DNA of 64,000 nt from Nitrospirota bacterium (GCA_016234115.1 JACRHD010000025.1:79049-143048); one strand, 5' to 3'. Positions 36,596 through 45,400 are shown, counted from the first letter of the stretch. Notes: generated from the sequence alone by a model not told the origin. Program-made: numbers and translations.

Positions 36596-37830
36596 AAATG
36601 AAATTCAAGATTCAAAATTCAAAATTCAAGAAATTCTTTCCGTTACTCGTCGCTTGTCACTTGTTACTTGTCACTGTTTCAAACGCCAAGGTTTACATCG
36701 ACATCACATCCCCTGCTGTTCGGAAACTCCCGATATCCATAACCTCTGAAGGGCCTTCAGCGGCAAAAGAGATAGAAGGAATCATTAGGAACGATCTCGA
36801 ATCGACCGGCTTATTTTCCTTTGTGTCGCCGGACGTCCCCGGCGCAGAGATGACCGTGCAGCTTAAGGTCGATGCAGTTGAAGAAATAAAGGCGCTCTGG
36901 TCGCTCAACGATTTGATTGAAAACAGGGAAATAATTATGAAGCAATATTCCGCCCCGCCAAAAAACATTCGTACAATAGCGCACCAGATATCAAACGACA
37001 TCTATAAAATTGTAACGGAAAAAGAAGGCGTCTTCAGGACCAAGATAACATACCTTTCATACGCCTCGCCGGACAACAAGGAACTGCACTTGACGGACTG
37101 GGACGGTCATAACGGAATCAAGGTAATCCCTCTCGGTCTGACCTCCAGCCATTCGTGGCACCATGACAGCCGTTTTCTCATTTATTCCTCGGAGAGGTAC
37201 AGGGGCTGGAAGATATATCTCTTCGATCTCGGGGAGTTCCGGGAGAAACTGCTGTTCTCCTCGAAGGGTCTGAACCTTGCGGGAAACGCCTCGCCGTCAG
37301 GAGACGTGACCTTCTCATCATCCCAGGACGGCAATTCCGAGATATACGTTATGGATACAAGCGGGGGCAAGCCGAGGAAGCTGACCGCGTCTTTCGGCAT
37401 CGACGTCTCGCCTTCCTTTTCTCCTGACGGGATGAATATCGCCTTTGTATCGGACAGGGGCGGCACTCCCCAGATCTATTTAATGGATTCAAATGGAAGG
37501 GGCATAAGAAGGCTGACCTTTGAAGGTTCATACAATACCTCCCCTGCGTGGTCTCCCGACGGAAAATGGCTTGCATACGTCGGTCAAAGGAGTGGTAAAA
37601 ATCAGATTTTCGTGATACAATTTGACGGAACAGGGCAGAGGCAGATAACGTTCAGCGGAAACAATGAGGGTCCGTCGTTTTCTCCCGACGGCCTGTTCCT
37701 GGCCTTCGACTCCGACAGGGACGGCAGCCGTGGTATTTATATTATGCGCGTCAATGGGGAGGACCAGAGAAGGATTACGCCGAAAAATATAAAAGCGATG
37801 TCGCCGAAGTGGTCGCCGTTTTTTAAATAG
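36592..37830 (+). CDS. tolB: Tol-Pal system beta-propeller protein TolB
   Basis: A 412-residue periplasmic protein. An N-terminal domain (VYIDITSPAVRKLPISI, AAKEIEGIIRNDLESTGLF) is followed by a six-bladed WD40-like PD40 propeller with repeats such as SPSFSPDGMNIAFVSDRGG, SPAWSPDGKWLAYVGQRSG and GPSFSPDGLFLAFDSDRDG. It binds Pal and TolA. The signal peptide is unusual: residues 3-31 (KFKIQNSKFKKFF, then PLLVACHLLLVTVS) are encoded by two consecutive 7-nt-word repeat tracts. It starts in an ATGA overlap with tolA. Confidence 0.95.
   Translation: MKMKFKIQNSKFKKFFPLLVACHLLLVTVSNAKVYIDITSPAVRKLPISITSEGPSAAKEIEGIIRNDLESTGLFSFVSPDVPGAEMTVQLKVDAVEEIKALWSLNDLIENREIIMKQYSAPPKNIRTIAHQISNDIYKIVTEKEGVFRTKITYLSYASPDNKELHLTDWDGHNGIKVIPLGLTSSHSWHHDSRFLIYSSERYRGWKIYLFDLGEFREKLLFSSKGLNLAGNASPSGDVTFSSSQDGNSEIYVMDTSGGKPRKLTASFGIDVSPSFSPDGMNIAFVSDRGGTPQIYLMDSNGRGIRRLTFEGSYNTSPAWSPDGKWLAYVGQRSGKNQIFVIQFDGTGQRQITFSGNNEGPSFSPDGLFLAFDSDRDGSRGIYIMRVNGEDQRRITPKNIKAMSPKWSPFFK
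36598..36680. repeat. Two heptamer tracts encoding the TolB signal peptide
   Basis: The first tract has words AAATTCA, AGATTCA, AAATTCA, AAATTCA; the second CGTTACT, CGTCGCT, TGTCACT, TGTTACT, TGTCACT. The first encodes the positively charged n-region, the second the hydrophobic h-region. Confidence 0.9.
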
Positions 37831-37875
37831 AAATTAAATCAATCTTAATTTTTTATATAAGGAGGAGATGGTATC

Positions 37876-38439
37876 ATGAAAAAAATACTTATCGTACTTT
37901 TAATGGTATTGACTGTTGGCTGCGCGAAAAAATTGCCTCCGCCGGCCGGGACTACCCCGGGAGAAACGAAAGAATCCGTGACGCCCGACAGCAGGGCGGC
38001 AAAAGAGACCGTGAAGGAATCTATTGAGCAGAGAGAGGCGAAACTGCACGAGGAGGCGAAATTGCGGGAAGAGGCCAAACGGCGGGAAGAGGCGACGGAA
38101 GCCGCGCGGTCCGTCCTCAAGGATGTGCTGTTCGATTATGACAAGTACGATATACGTGAGGACGCCCGCCCCACACTGGATACCATCGCCGCTTATATGA
38201 AGAAAAATGAAGCGCTTAGCCTCGTTGTCGAAGGACACTGCGACGAAAGGGGTACGAATGAATATAACCTTGCCCTGGGAGAAAGAAGGGCCAAGGCTGT
38301 AAGGGATTATCTCTCTTCCCTCGGGGTCCCGTCTTCAAGGATGTCTACGGTAACGTACGGGGAGGAAAAGCCCATTTGCACGGAGCAGGACGAGACCTGC
38401 CGGCAGAAAAACCGGCGCGCGCACTTCACTGTGCAATAA
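37876..38439 (+). CDS. pal: Peptidoglycan-associated lipoprotein Pal
   Basis: A 187-residue outer-membrane lipoprotein: signal segment ILIVLLMVLTVGC with lipobox Cys16, a charged helical linker of repeating E-A-K-L-R-E units, and a C-terminal OmpA-like domain. LVVEGHCDERGTNEYNLALG and ERRAKAVRDYLSSLGV are the peptidoglycan-binding motifs, with the Asp and Arg that hold meso-diaminopimelate. A GGAGGAG ribosome-binding site precedes the ATG. It anchors the outer membrane to the wall and binds TolB. Confidence 0.95.
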   Translation: MKKILIVLLMVLTVGCAKKLPPPAGTTPGETKESVTPDSRAAKETVKESIEQREAKLHEEAKLREEAKRREEATEAARSVLKDVLFDYDKYDIREDARPTLDTIAAYMKKNEALSLVVEGHCDERGTNEYNLALGERRAKAVRDYLSSLGVPSSRMSTVTYGEEKPICTEQDETCRQKNRRAHFTVQ

Positions 38440-38452
38440 ATTTTAAAAACAG

Positions 38453-38536
38453 GGTTCGAGGGGCCAAGGGGCCGAGGGCAAGGGTATACTGACTTGCTCC
38501 CTCGAATCCTTGAACCCTTGAACCCTTGAATCCTTT
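38453..38536. repeat. 7/8-nt-word inverted repeat, pal-cpoB junction
   Basis: Left arm words GAGGGGCC, AAGGGGCC, GAGGGCA, AGGGT; right arm TCGAATCC, TTGAACCC, TTGAACCC, TTGAATCC. Mostly 8-nt period; same inverted layout as the atp junction elements. Confidence 0.8.
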
Positions 38537-38540
38537 TTGT

Positions 38541-39557
38541 ATGATTTTTAAAAGACCCATAAACATTTATTTCAATCTCCGTCCGCTGTTTTTCATCCTG
38601 CTTTCTTCCTTAATCCTCTCCGGCTGCGTCGCCACAACGGACGACATGGGCCGGATGCAGTGGCATATCAATGAACTGAGAACAGAGATAAAAAACATTA
38701 AAGAAAAAACACCCGAACAGCTCCAGCTCCAGCGTGAAAAGCTTGATAAGGATATCAGGGAGATACAGAAGGCCCAGGAATCAGCGACGAAGTCCGTCTC
38801 CGACCTGCTGTTGCAGCTCCAGTCGCTCACTTCGGAATTCCGCACGCTTACAGGCCGATTTGAAGAGGCCCGTTACTATTCCGAAAAAAATTCAGCGGAA
38901 ATGAAAGCTGAAAGAGAAGAACTGACCTCGAAGCTCAGGGACATGGAAACGGCCCTGGACGATTTAAAGAAGAAGATGTCCCAACTGGAGACGGCGGAGC
39001 CTTCCGCAAAGCAGGACGAAGCGAAACAGGAAGAAGGATTGAAAGGGCCTGACGCCGGCAAGACCACTGAAGCCGATACAGCCTCCGGGGAAGGCAAGGC
39101 TGCCGAAGACATAAGCGCAACTCAGGGACCTGAAAAAGCAGAAGGCCCGGCTGAAACCCCGAAACCGGACGTGAAAGATATTTATATGACAGGCTACCAG
39201 GCATTTAAGGACGGCAAGACCGGCGAGGCGAGAGAAAAGTTAGCTTCAGTCCTGAAAGATTATCCTGACAATGAATATGCGGACAATGCGCGGTTCTGGA
39301 TCGCGGAAAGCTACTTTAAAGATGGAAATTACGAAGACGCCATCCTTGCCTACGAAGAGCTCCTTAAAAAGAACCCCAGGAGCGCCAAGGTCCCCGATGC
39401 CCTGCTGAAGCAGGGACTGTCTTTTTACTCTCTCAAAGACGAAAAGACCGGCAAAATAATCCTCGAAAAACTCATACAGGACTACCCCGATTCCGACCAG
39501 GCTGCCGCCGCGAAAAAGAAGATCGGCAAGCCCGCCCCCTCGAAAAAGAAGAAGTAA
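38541..39557 (+). CDS. cpoB: Tol-Pal associated TPR protein CpoB/YbgF, lipoprotein form
   Basis: The start is set at ATG 38541; a TTG five codons earlier lies in the repeat. 338 residues: signal segment FFILLSSLILSGC (lipobox), a trimerising coiled coil (about 35-170), a Pro/Glu/Ala-rich linker and a C-terminal TPR domain (YMTGYQAFKDGKTGEAREKL, FWIAESYFKDGNYEDAILAY). CpoB links the Tol machine to cell-wall synthesis during division. The lipobox is a variation on the soluble E. coli protein. Confidence 0.9.
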   Translation: MIFKRPINIYFNLRPLFFILLSSLILSGCVATTDDMGRMQWHINELRTEIKNIKEKTPEQLQLQREKLDKDIREIQKAQESATKSVSDLLLQLQSLTSEFRTLTGRFEEARYYSEKNSAEMKAEREELTSKLRDMETALDDLKKKMSQLETAEPSAKQDEAKQEEGLKGPDAGKTTEADTASGEGKAAEDISATQGPEKAEGPAETPKPDVKDIYMTGYQAFKDGKTGEAREKLASVLKDYPDNEYADNARFWIAESYFKDGNYEDAILAYEELLKKNPRSAKVPDALLKQGLSFYSLKDEKTGKIILEKLIQDYPDSDQAAAAKKKIGKPAPSKKKK

Positions 39558-39587
39558 TAACAAGCCTGGAAGGCAAAACCATAAGTT

Positions 39588-39700
39588 ACAAAAATCCCCC
39601 TTTATCCCCCTTTTACAAAGGGGGAAATTTTCTTCCCCTCAATCAAGAGGGGTGAGGTGTGTGTTCCCCTCTTTGGCAAAGAGGAGTCAGGGGAGATTTT
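39588..39700. repeat. Composite intergenic palindromes
   Basis: AAAATCCCCCTTTATCCCCC followed by its inverted partner GGGGGAAATTTT, then CCCCTCAATCAAGAGGGGTG and further CCCCTC/GAGGGG blocks with a GTGTGTT. The second part resembles the DUF559-cassette end sequence. It lies between the convergent cpoB and propeller genes. Confidence 0.65.
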
Positions 39701-39726
39701 ATAAACCTTCACTTTTGCGGCAGACC

Positions 39727-40662
39727 TTAAGGCTTGTCGATCCGGACGACTGAGTATCCGGCGGTGTCGGGATCAGCTATGCCGAAGCGGGCATTGACCA
39801 GGTAGAGGCTTCCGTCAGTGGCTGCCACTGTTGTCGGCACGTCAAAGGCGGGGTCGGCAACCTCCAGTATCACCGCGCCTGTTTCGAAGTCTCCGGAAAG
39901 CGCGATCACAGCGAGCCGGTTCAGCCGGTTCCGCACTACGAAAAGTTTCCGGTCCTGCAGGAGTATCCCGTCTCCGTTTACTAAGCTGTCTCCTCCCAAA
40001 GATATTTCCCGCGCCAATCCGCCTGGCGGGGTCACCTTGAAGAGTTTCCCCGTGTTGCTCTGGACAATGATAAGAACACCTCCGTCAGGAGTCGCAGCAA
40101 TCCCGTTGGCGTTGGTCGCGCCCGCTACGTTCAGGAAGTCGCCGGTCAACGTCAGCGATGTGACCGTCTCCTGCGCTCCGAGAGAGCCGTCTCCTCCGAT
40201 CGGCACACGGTAGAGTACCGGGTTACGTGAGTCCGTAAACCAGGCGGAATCGGGCGTAACGATTACGTCGTTTATGAACGTGGTCCCTGAAGCCAGATTG
40301 AACACCGCGATGTCGTTCCCCGTCTGTACGTCATATACATATGCCTGACCGGTCTGCCCCCCTGCCACAAAGAGCCGGTCCCTGCCGTCCACTTTCATGC
40401 CGATGGCGCTGCGTCCCGCTGCTCCCGGATCAATAATTACCTCCCCCAGACCTGTACTGATATCGGCGCGAAATATCCTGCCGGTTGGGATCGAACCCGT
40501 AAACAGCGACGTGCCGGAGATAGCCACCCCCTCAGGCCGGAACCCGTCAGGAAGCGTTATTGTATTTACAGAATTCTCCCCTTCATTGTCGTCATTGTTC
40601 CCGCAGGCAGTTAGGAGCACGATACTGAAAAGCGGTATGAGTAATAAAGACTTGCAATTCAT
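39727..40662 (-). CDS. Beta-propeller lipoprotein (SMP-30/NHL-like)
   Basis: A 311-residue lipoprotein with signal segment and lipobox IVLLTAC (Cys20), an acidic Asn/Asp linker, then repeating propeller blades (LPDGFRPEGVAISGTSLFTG, DGRDRLFVAGGQTGQAYVYD, IAATPDGGVLIIVQSNTGKL). This pattern fits SMP-30/gluconolactonase-like six-bladed proteins. Without alignment I cannot say whether metal-binding residues persist, so it may be a structural or binding protein at the envelope. It stands alone. Confidence 0.75.
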   Translation of the reverse strand: MNCKSLLLIPLFSIVLLTACGNNDDNEGENSVNTITLPDGFRPEGVAISGTSLFTGSIPTGRIFRADISTGLGEVIIDPGAAGRSAIGMKVDGRDRLFVAGGQTGQAYVYDVQTGNDIAVFNLASGTTFINDVIVTPDSAWFTDSRNPVLYRVPIGGDGSLGAQETVTSLTLTGDFLNVAGATNANGIAATPDGGVLIIVQSNTGKLFKVTPPGGLAREISLGGDSLVNGDGILLQDRKLFVVRNRLNRLAVIALSGDFETGAVILEVADPAFDVPTTVAATDGSLYLVNARFGIADPDTAGYSVVRIDKP

Positions 40663-40781
40663 GATTCCTCCCCTTCAACGCGAAACAGCGAGCGTCATGA
40701 TTCAATTATATCGCTGTTTGGGGAGGCGGGGAAGGGAGGAGTTATGAAATCAAAAAGTACAAGGTCAAGCATGGACACCCT

Positions 40782-41327
40782 CTATCCCCCTCGCTTAACC
40801 TTCACCAGCCTCTTATCAACTCTGAGCCTCTTCGCCAGCGACTCGACCCTTGCCATATCGAGATCCTCGATTTGCAGCAGCTCATGCGCATCGAGCAGGT
40901 CCATGGGACCACCGGCCTTTAATTTAATGGCAATCAGGTATTCCGCGGAAACGACTTGTATCTTTACCCCCTGGAAATCAATCGCAGCCGCATTTGATAT
41001 CGCCTCGTCTTCCCACTTTCTGGTCGAGACGATTATGTCCACAGGTACTCCTTTGTGCGACAATTTTATGAGATAGGGAACCGGATCACCGACACCCCCT
41101 TTAAGGACCTCAGGATCAAGGCCTTCCGCTTCAAGGGCCTTGCAGAATTTATTGATATGTTCAGGCGGGTCCAATGATACCAGAAGGTCTATGTCACGAG
41201 TGCCCCTCGGAGCTTTCCATACAGAAACCGACAGCCCTCCTATGAGGGCATACCCCTTTATCTCCCCCCGGTCCGAAAACCTGTTCATGATAGCGGCAAT
41301 TTTCTTAAGGCTTTCGTGCAGTCCCAT
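40782..41327 (-). CDS. Nucleotidyltransferase-fold protein (AbiEii-like), toxin-type partner
   Basis: A 181-residue protein with a polymerase-beta nucleotidyltransferase core: YALIGGLSVSVWKAPRGTRD runs into DIDLLV (GG then D-x-D), with a later Asp in VPVDIIV. This matches the AbiEii/MNT-like families in toxin-antitoxin pairs, where the enzyme nucleotidylates tRNA or a partner. It overlaps the small upstream gene by 23 bp, so they are produced together. Confidence 0.7.
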   Translation of the reverse strand: MGLHESLKKIAAIMNRFSDRGEIKGYALIGGLSVSVWKAPRGTRDIDLLVSLDPPEHINKFCKALEAEGLDPEVLKGGVGDPVPYLIKLSHKGVPVDIIVSTRKWEDEAISNAAAIDFQGVKIQVVSAEYLIAIKLKAGGPMDLLDAHELLQIEDLDMARVESLAKRLRVDKRLVKVKRGG

Positions 41328-41505
41328 GCCTCACCTTTTTCCCTGCCTTCCCCAGATCACGGCAGAGATCGGAAAGCTCACACGCAATCCGGAGCCTCTC
41401 TGCCGGAGAGAGTTTCGCAACGGCTGCGGCCTCTCTTTTTTTATTTGATCGCATGACCTTCGATTTTGCCAAAATGTCTCTCCTATGCTGAGACCGTTCT
41501 TTCAT
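41305..41505 (-). CDS. Small basic partner of the nucleotidyltransferase
   Basis: A 66-residue, strongly basic protein (RRDILAKSKVMRSNKKREAA, then LSPAERLRIACELSDLCRDL), helical, with no recognised domain. Size, charge and overlap with the nucleotidyltransferase gene suggest the antitoxin or co-regulator of a two-gene module. Function is inferred from context only. Confidence 0.55.
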   Translation of the reverse strand: MKERSQHRRDILAKSKVMRSNKKREAAAVAKLSPAERLRIACELSDLCRDLGKAGKKVRHGTARKP

Positions 41506-41598
41506 AAAATCGTTGTTGAATTATAACACAGCAATGAAAGTAGGGGTGGGCGGTCCTGCCGAAAGAGGGATGTCCCTTACATGTGGTATCTGATACTC

Positions 41599-41889
41599 TT
41601 AAACGGCTTTCGAATATGCTCTTACTTCCAGCTCTAAACGGTTCCCAATCTCATCGGCTGTAACATCTAAATCATACTGAGACTGTAATCCAAGCCAAAA
41701 TTCCGCAGACATTTCGAAAAACTTTGCCAGTCTAAGAGCCGTATCTGCCGTAATTCTTCGCTTCCCAAGAACAATTTCGTTAATACGTCGAGCTGGTACA
41801 CCGATACTTAAAGCAAGCTTATTTTGAGACAGCCCCATCGGTTTGAGAAACTCTTCCATAAGCACTTCACCGGGATGTACTGGATGCAA
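41599..41889 (-). CDS. higA: HigA-type antitoxin (XRE HTH)
   Basis: A 96-residue HigA: HPVHPGEVLMEEFLKPMGLS, NKLALSIGVPARRINEIVLG and the C-terminal signature FFEMSAEFWLGLQSQYDLDV. The helix-turn-helix binds its own operator. The frame opens at TTG 41889. At the place where an ATG would be expected, five codons upstream and 8-10 bases after GAGGTG, there is ATA, so the start may be damaged. Its toxin gene (41918-42043) is truncated. Confidence 0.85.
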   Translation of the reverse strand: MHPVHPGEVLMEEFLKPMGLSQNKLALSIGVPARRINEIVLGKRRITADTALRLAKFFEMSAEFWLGLQSQYDLDVTADEIGNRLELEVRAYSKAV

Positions 41890-41917
41890 CTTATTATTTT
41901 TTATGTCCCTGTCACCT

Positions 41918-42043
41918 CTAATGATAATCTATTATTTCTAATTCATAAGCATCTCTGTCTTTCCAGATAAAACAGATGCGCCATTGATCATTAATTCTAA
42001 TACTATATTGCCCTTTTCTTTCACCGTCAAACTTTATATTCAA
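41918..42043 (-). pseudogene. higB: HigB toxin, C-terminal remnant
   Basis: About 40 codons: FDGERKGQYSIRINDQWRIC, then FIWKDRDAYELEIIDYH and stop. This is the end of a HigB/RelE-fold mRNA interferase, with the Arg and terminal His-containing strand recognisable. The N-terminal half is missing, and the remnant runs straight into the stop codon of the UvrD helicase gene. Too short to be an active toxin. Confidence 0.8.
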
Positions 42044-44016
42044 TACCCCTCAATCTCCCACCTCTCATAAACCTTCTCCGGCAGCTCCTGCAGAAAGAGG
42101 GAAGGCCTTTTCACGATGGAGCCGTCGTGCCATCTGTCGTCCATGACGGGATAGCAGAGATAAAGCTCGTCCTTGGCCCTTGTCACGGCGACATAGAACA
42201 CCCTGCGCTCCTCTTCCTCGCCTTCAAGACTGCCCATGGATTTCGCGGAGGGAAAGCTGCCGTCGGTAAGTCCGATTATAAATACTCTCGACCATTCAAG
42301 CCCCTTGGCCCTGTGAATCGTGGAGAGCACGATTGCCTCGCTCTCCTCTGCCGGCTCGACCACGTCTTCGGCCTGCACGTTTGTCAGCAGGGCGAGGTCG
42401 CTCAGGAAGTCTTTTGTGGATTTGAAATGCTCGGAGTAATTTGAAAGCTGCTCGATGTCCTCAAGCCTGTCTTCGTAGTTTTCGTAATTGTTTTGCAGAT
42501 AGGCGATATAACCCTTTTCGAGTATTTCCCTTATCGCCTCTGACGGGTGGGCCAGGACGGATTCGTCTTTCAGGGTCTCCATGCTGCTTCTGTATCTCTG
42601 CCAGTTGTCCCTCGCCCTCTTTGAAAAGAGCTTGGAGACCCCTTCGGACACCGCCGTCTCAAGCGGCTTATCAGAGGTCCTGATACATTCCCAGATTTTC
42701 TTCGCGGTTATATTGCCGATGCCGGGGTTGAGCTTGAGTATACGCGTCCAGGAAATCTCATCCATGGGGTTTAACGCGGCCCTCAGGTAGGAGATCACGT
42801 CCTTTATATGCGCCTGCTCAAAAAACCGCAAACCCGAGCGGACTTCATACGGTATCCGCCGCCTTGTCAGCTCCATCTGCAGGTCCATCGACTGGTAATG
42901 CGACCTGTACAGCGCCGCAAGCTCCCTCATGGGCACACCTTCATCGATCAGGTCGAGTATCCGCTGGGCGACAAACTCCGCCTCCTGCGAGCGGTTTTTC
43001 AGAGGGACAATCGCGGGCAGCGGGCCTCTTCGTTGAAGGGAATTCAATACCTTCGGGAACTGCCTTTTATTGCAGGCAATGCTCTCATTGGCCAGCGAGA
43101 GGATTTCTTCAGTGCTTCTGTAGTTGGTTGTGAGTTTATATATCTTCGCGTCGGGATATCTTTCGGGGAAGTTTATAATGTTGTCGAAGCAGGCCCCCCG
43201 GAACGAGTAAATCGATTGGGCGTCGTCACCGACCACCATGAGGTTCCTGTGCGCCGAGGCCATGAGATCGACTATCTCCGCCTGCATCCTGTTGGTGTCC
43301 TGGTACTCATCCACAAGGATGTGGAGGAATTTCTGAGATAGCTTCTCTTTGACAGCCGGGACTTCGAGCAGGACCTTCCTCCAGAAATATAAAAGGTCAT
43401 CAAAGTCGACGAGGTTCATCTCCCTCTTCTTTTTTGTATACAACTGATGGACCTTCTCTATCTCTTCCGCAAACACGAGCAGGTAAGGGAAATCATTTCC
43501 AATTACGTCGATGATGCGCTTTTCGTTCGCGGTCGAGTGGTTAATGACTTCAAGGACGATCTTGCTTTTAGGAAACATGCTCTGCGTCCTCAGGTTGAGC
43601 TCTGCGATACACGAATCAATAAGGTCTTTCGTGTCCTCACTGTCGAGGATCGTGAAATTGGCGTTCAGCCCGACACTGGCTCCATGCTGCCGCAGAATAA
43701 TATTCCCCGTGTGATGAAACGTCCCTCCCCATACCCTTCTGGCCTCACCCTTTATCAGGAGCTCCACACGATGCAACATCTCCCGCGCGGCCCTGTTGGT
43801 GAATGTCAGCAGCATTATCCTCGAAGGATATACTCCGCTTTCCATGAGATAGGCCACCCTGTAGGTCACGACCCTTGTCTTCCCTGAGCCGGCGCCCGCT
43901 ATAACAAGTGAAGGGCCTTCCCCGGAGGTCACCGCTTCGATCTGTTCGGGATTGAGATAGGAAGCGTAATCAATAGAGGGCTTAAAGTGCGGGGATGATT
44001 TAAGGTGGTATTTCAT
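42040..44016 (-). CDS. UvrD/Rep/PcrA family ATP-dependent DNA helicase
   Basis: A 658-residue superfamily 1A helicase: Q-motif LNPEQIEAV, Walker A GAGSGKT at 41-47, motif II VDEYQDTN, motif III GDDAQSIYSFRGA, motif IV TTNYRST, motif V STIHRAKGLEW and motif VI VAVTRAKDELYLCYP. It unwinds DNA 3' to 5' in repair or replication restart. Shorter than E. coli UvrD (720), lacking most of the C-terminal tail. The 3' end abuts the HigB remnant, so that insertion or deletion may have trimmed the gene's natural downstream region. Confidence 0.93.
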   Translation of the reverse strand: MKYHLKSSPHFKPSIDYASYLNPEQIEAVTSGEGPSLVIAGAGSGKTRVVTYRVAYLMESGVYPSRIMLLTFTNRAAREMLHRVELLIKGEARRVWGGTFHHTGNIILRQHGASVGLNANFTILDSEDTKDLIDSCIAELNLRTQSMFPKSKIVLEVINHSTANEKRIIDVIGNDFPYLLVFAEEIEKVHQLYTKKKREMNLVDFDDLLYFWRKVLLEVPAVKEKLSQKFLHILVDEYQDTNRMQAEIVDLMASAHRNLMVVGDDAQSIYSFRGACFDNIINFPERYPDAKIYKLTTNYRSTEEILSLANESIACNKRQFPKVLNSLQRRGPLPAIVPLKNRSQEAEFVAQRILDLIDEGVPMRELAALYRSHYQSMDLQMELTRRRIPYEVRSGLRFFEQAHIKDVISYLRAALNPMDEISWTRILKLNPGIGNITAKKIWECIRTSDKPLETAVSEGVSKLFSKRARDNWQRYRSSMETLKDESVLAHPSEAIREILEKGYIAYLQNNYENYEDRLEDIEQLSNYSEHFKSTKDFLSDLALLTNVQAEDVVEPAEESEAIVLSTIHRAKGLEWSRVFIIGLTDGSFPSAKSMGSLEGEEEERRVFYVAVTRAKDELYLCYPVMDDRWHDGSIVKRPSLFLQELPEKVYERWEIEGY

Positions 44017-44242
44017 GATCTAACTTATTTCAAATTAATTCATCAATGACACGAAAGAAAATCTCAGCACGTCATTCCCGAGGTCTTTATCGGGAATCCA
44101 GTTATTTAATATTCTGTTCCCCGCTTCATGCATGCCGTGACAGCCCCTGGATTTCCGCTCAACAGACTGCCAACAGTAGGTGCTTTAGGCACGGGAATGA
44201 CGGCGCTGTCTTAACAACACTCTTCCCGGTAGAGCCATTTTA
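44017..44242. repeat. Intergenic region with dispersed repeat
   Basis: No gene. It contains CATTCCCGAGGTCTTTATCG, a GGGAATCC block and a tail (44166-44203) ending CAGTAGGTGCTTTAGGCACG then GGAATGAC. This tail is repeated almost exactly at 52237-52273. Confidence 0.7.
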
Positions 44243-45214
44243 TTATAGTTCATCCAACAAATTCTCAACGGCCTTCTTCATTTCAGGCGAGCTCACCTTT
44301 TCCAACAATACATCAAAACTCTTTATGTCCTTCAGATGCACGGTGATATCGACATTCCTGTTCTCAAGGGTCCTGTCCCAGTCCAGGGATATTTCCCCCG
44401 GGAGCTTCAGGCCCTCAACCGTTTTATCCATCTTTGCCTGCACCCCTGATAAGATCGGGAACCTCTTGCTGCGGACCAGCTCCCGCAGCCTCTCTGTCTT
44501 GTCCCTTGGACTGAGCGCCGACTGAAAGATTTCCGCAAGGCCCTCCTCATTCATAAAATCGCCTAAGGTTTCATTCTGCGCCCGCAGATGGTCTTTCAGG
44601 TTTGAAGCGATCTCGTCCATTATCGAAGCGGTCAACTGGATGTCCGCCCTCCACGCCATCAACTGCGAAAGTATCTCCTCAGGATAATGGGTCAGATTAA
44701 GTATCTGCTTCAGGGAAAACTTCTTTTCATGGCAGAATAATTTCAATTCAACTGACAAGGCGTCTATCCTCCGGCAATCCTTCAGAAAATCACTGTACGG
44801 TCTGAACCCAAAGGCGGCGCAGAGGTGGTCCAATATCCACGGCTCCGGCAGGCCCGCGTCCATTGCAAAACAGATGAACCGGACTTTAGTCATGATACTC
44901 TGTTCAATCCCGGTTTTCCTGTTGACGAGTATAAGGGTCACAATGTCCGTTAAGGGAGTTGATTCCGGAAGTATTACAGCGCTGATTTCTTTAAAATGAT
45001 TGCCGAGCGCATATTGAATGCGCTTTCTCCCGTCAATCAGATGAAGCGGTCCGGTGTTTCCGTCATAGACTATGACCGGATGGATTATCCCGAGGTTCCT
45101 GAACGAAGCCTCAAGACCGGGCACATCATTGTCTGATTCATATAGAAACCCGCCCGGCGAGAAACGGCTCCCTTCGACGAGTATGCCGTCAATACTTATA
45201 TTCCGAACAAACAT
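44243..45214 (-). CDS. Orphan ParB-like nuclease domain protein
   Basis: The start is set at ATG 45214 (MFVRNISIDGILVEGSRFSP); a TTG start 16 codons earlier is possible. 323 residues. LEASFRNLGIIHPVIVYDGN, LHLIDGRKRIQYALGNHFKE and AVILPES are the ParB/Srx N-terminal domain with its G-R-K-R box. The rest is helical, with a short HTH-like part. No parA or parS-like sites are adjacent. ParB domains bind CTP; this one may be a sequence-specific regulator rather than a partition protein. Confidence 0.75.
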   Translation of the reverse strand: MFVRNISIDGILVEGSRFSPGGFLYESDNDVPGLEASFRNLGIIHPVIVYDGNTGPLHLIDGRKRIQYALGNHFKEISAVILPESTPLTDIVTLILVNRKTGIEQSIMTKVRFICFAMDAGLPEPWILDHLCAAFGFRPYSDFLKDCRRIDALSVELKLFCHEKKFSLKQILNLTHYPEEILSQLMAWRADIQLTASIMDEIASNLKDHLRAQNETLGDFMNEEGLAEIFQSALSPRDKTERLRELVRSKRFPILSGVQAKMDKTVEGLKLPGEISLDWDRTLENRNVDITVHLKDIKSFDVLLEKVSSPEMKKAVENLLDEL

Positions 45215-45309
45215 TATACGTGATATTTTACATGATACGGCGGTGTTTATGGCTGACTGCAAGGTATCTTCCCGGAGGGGATTAAGGGGAGGGTGATCAT
45301 GCGCCCCAA

Positions 45310-45352
45310 AACACCCCCACCCTAACCCTCCCCCGTCGAGTGGGAGGGAAGA
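45310..45352. repeat. Intergenic GC-rich palindrome
   Basis: CCCACCCTAACCCTCCCCC, GTCGAGT, then GGGAGGGAAG: an inverted repeat of the CCCTCCCC...GGGAGGG type commonly dispersed in intergenic DNA. It lies between divergent genes. Confidence 0.6.
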
Positions 45353-45365
45353 CGCTTCTGCCCTG

Positions 45366-45394
45366 TTGACTTTCGCAGGAAGATGCGCTATTTT
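45366..45394 (+). promoter_or_regulatory. Promoter placing transcription start at the ATG of 45401
   Basis: TTGACT (45366-45371), a 17-bp spacer, TATTTT (45389-45394). The predicted start point is 45401, the A of an in-frame ATG. This implies a leaderless transcript and excludes the earlier ATG at 45383. Confidence 0.55.
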
Positions 45395-45400
45395 GATGTC

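Noticed and set aside
42864..43887. Forward-strand frames opposite the helicase gene
   Set aside because: All lie inside the UvrD coding region, whose seven helicase motifs are intact on the other strand.
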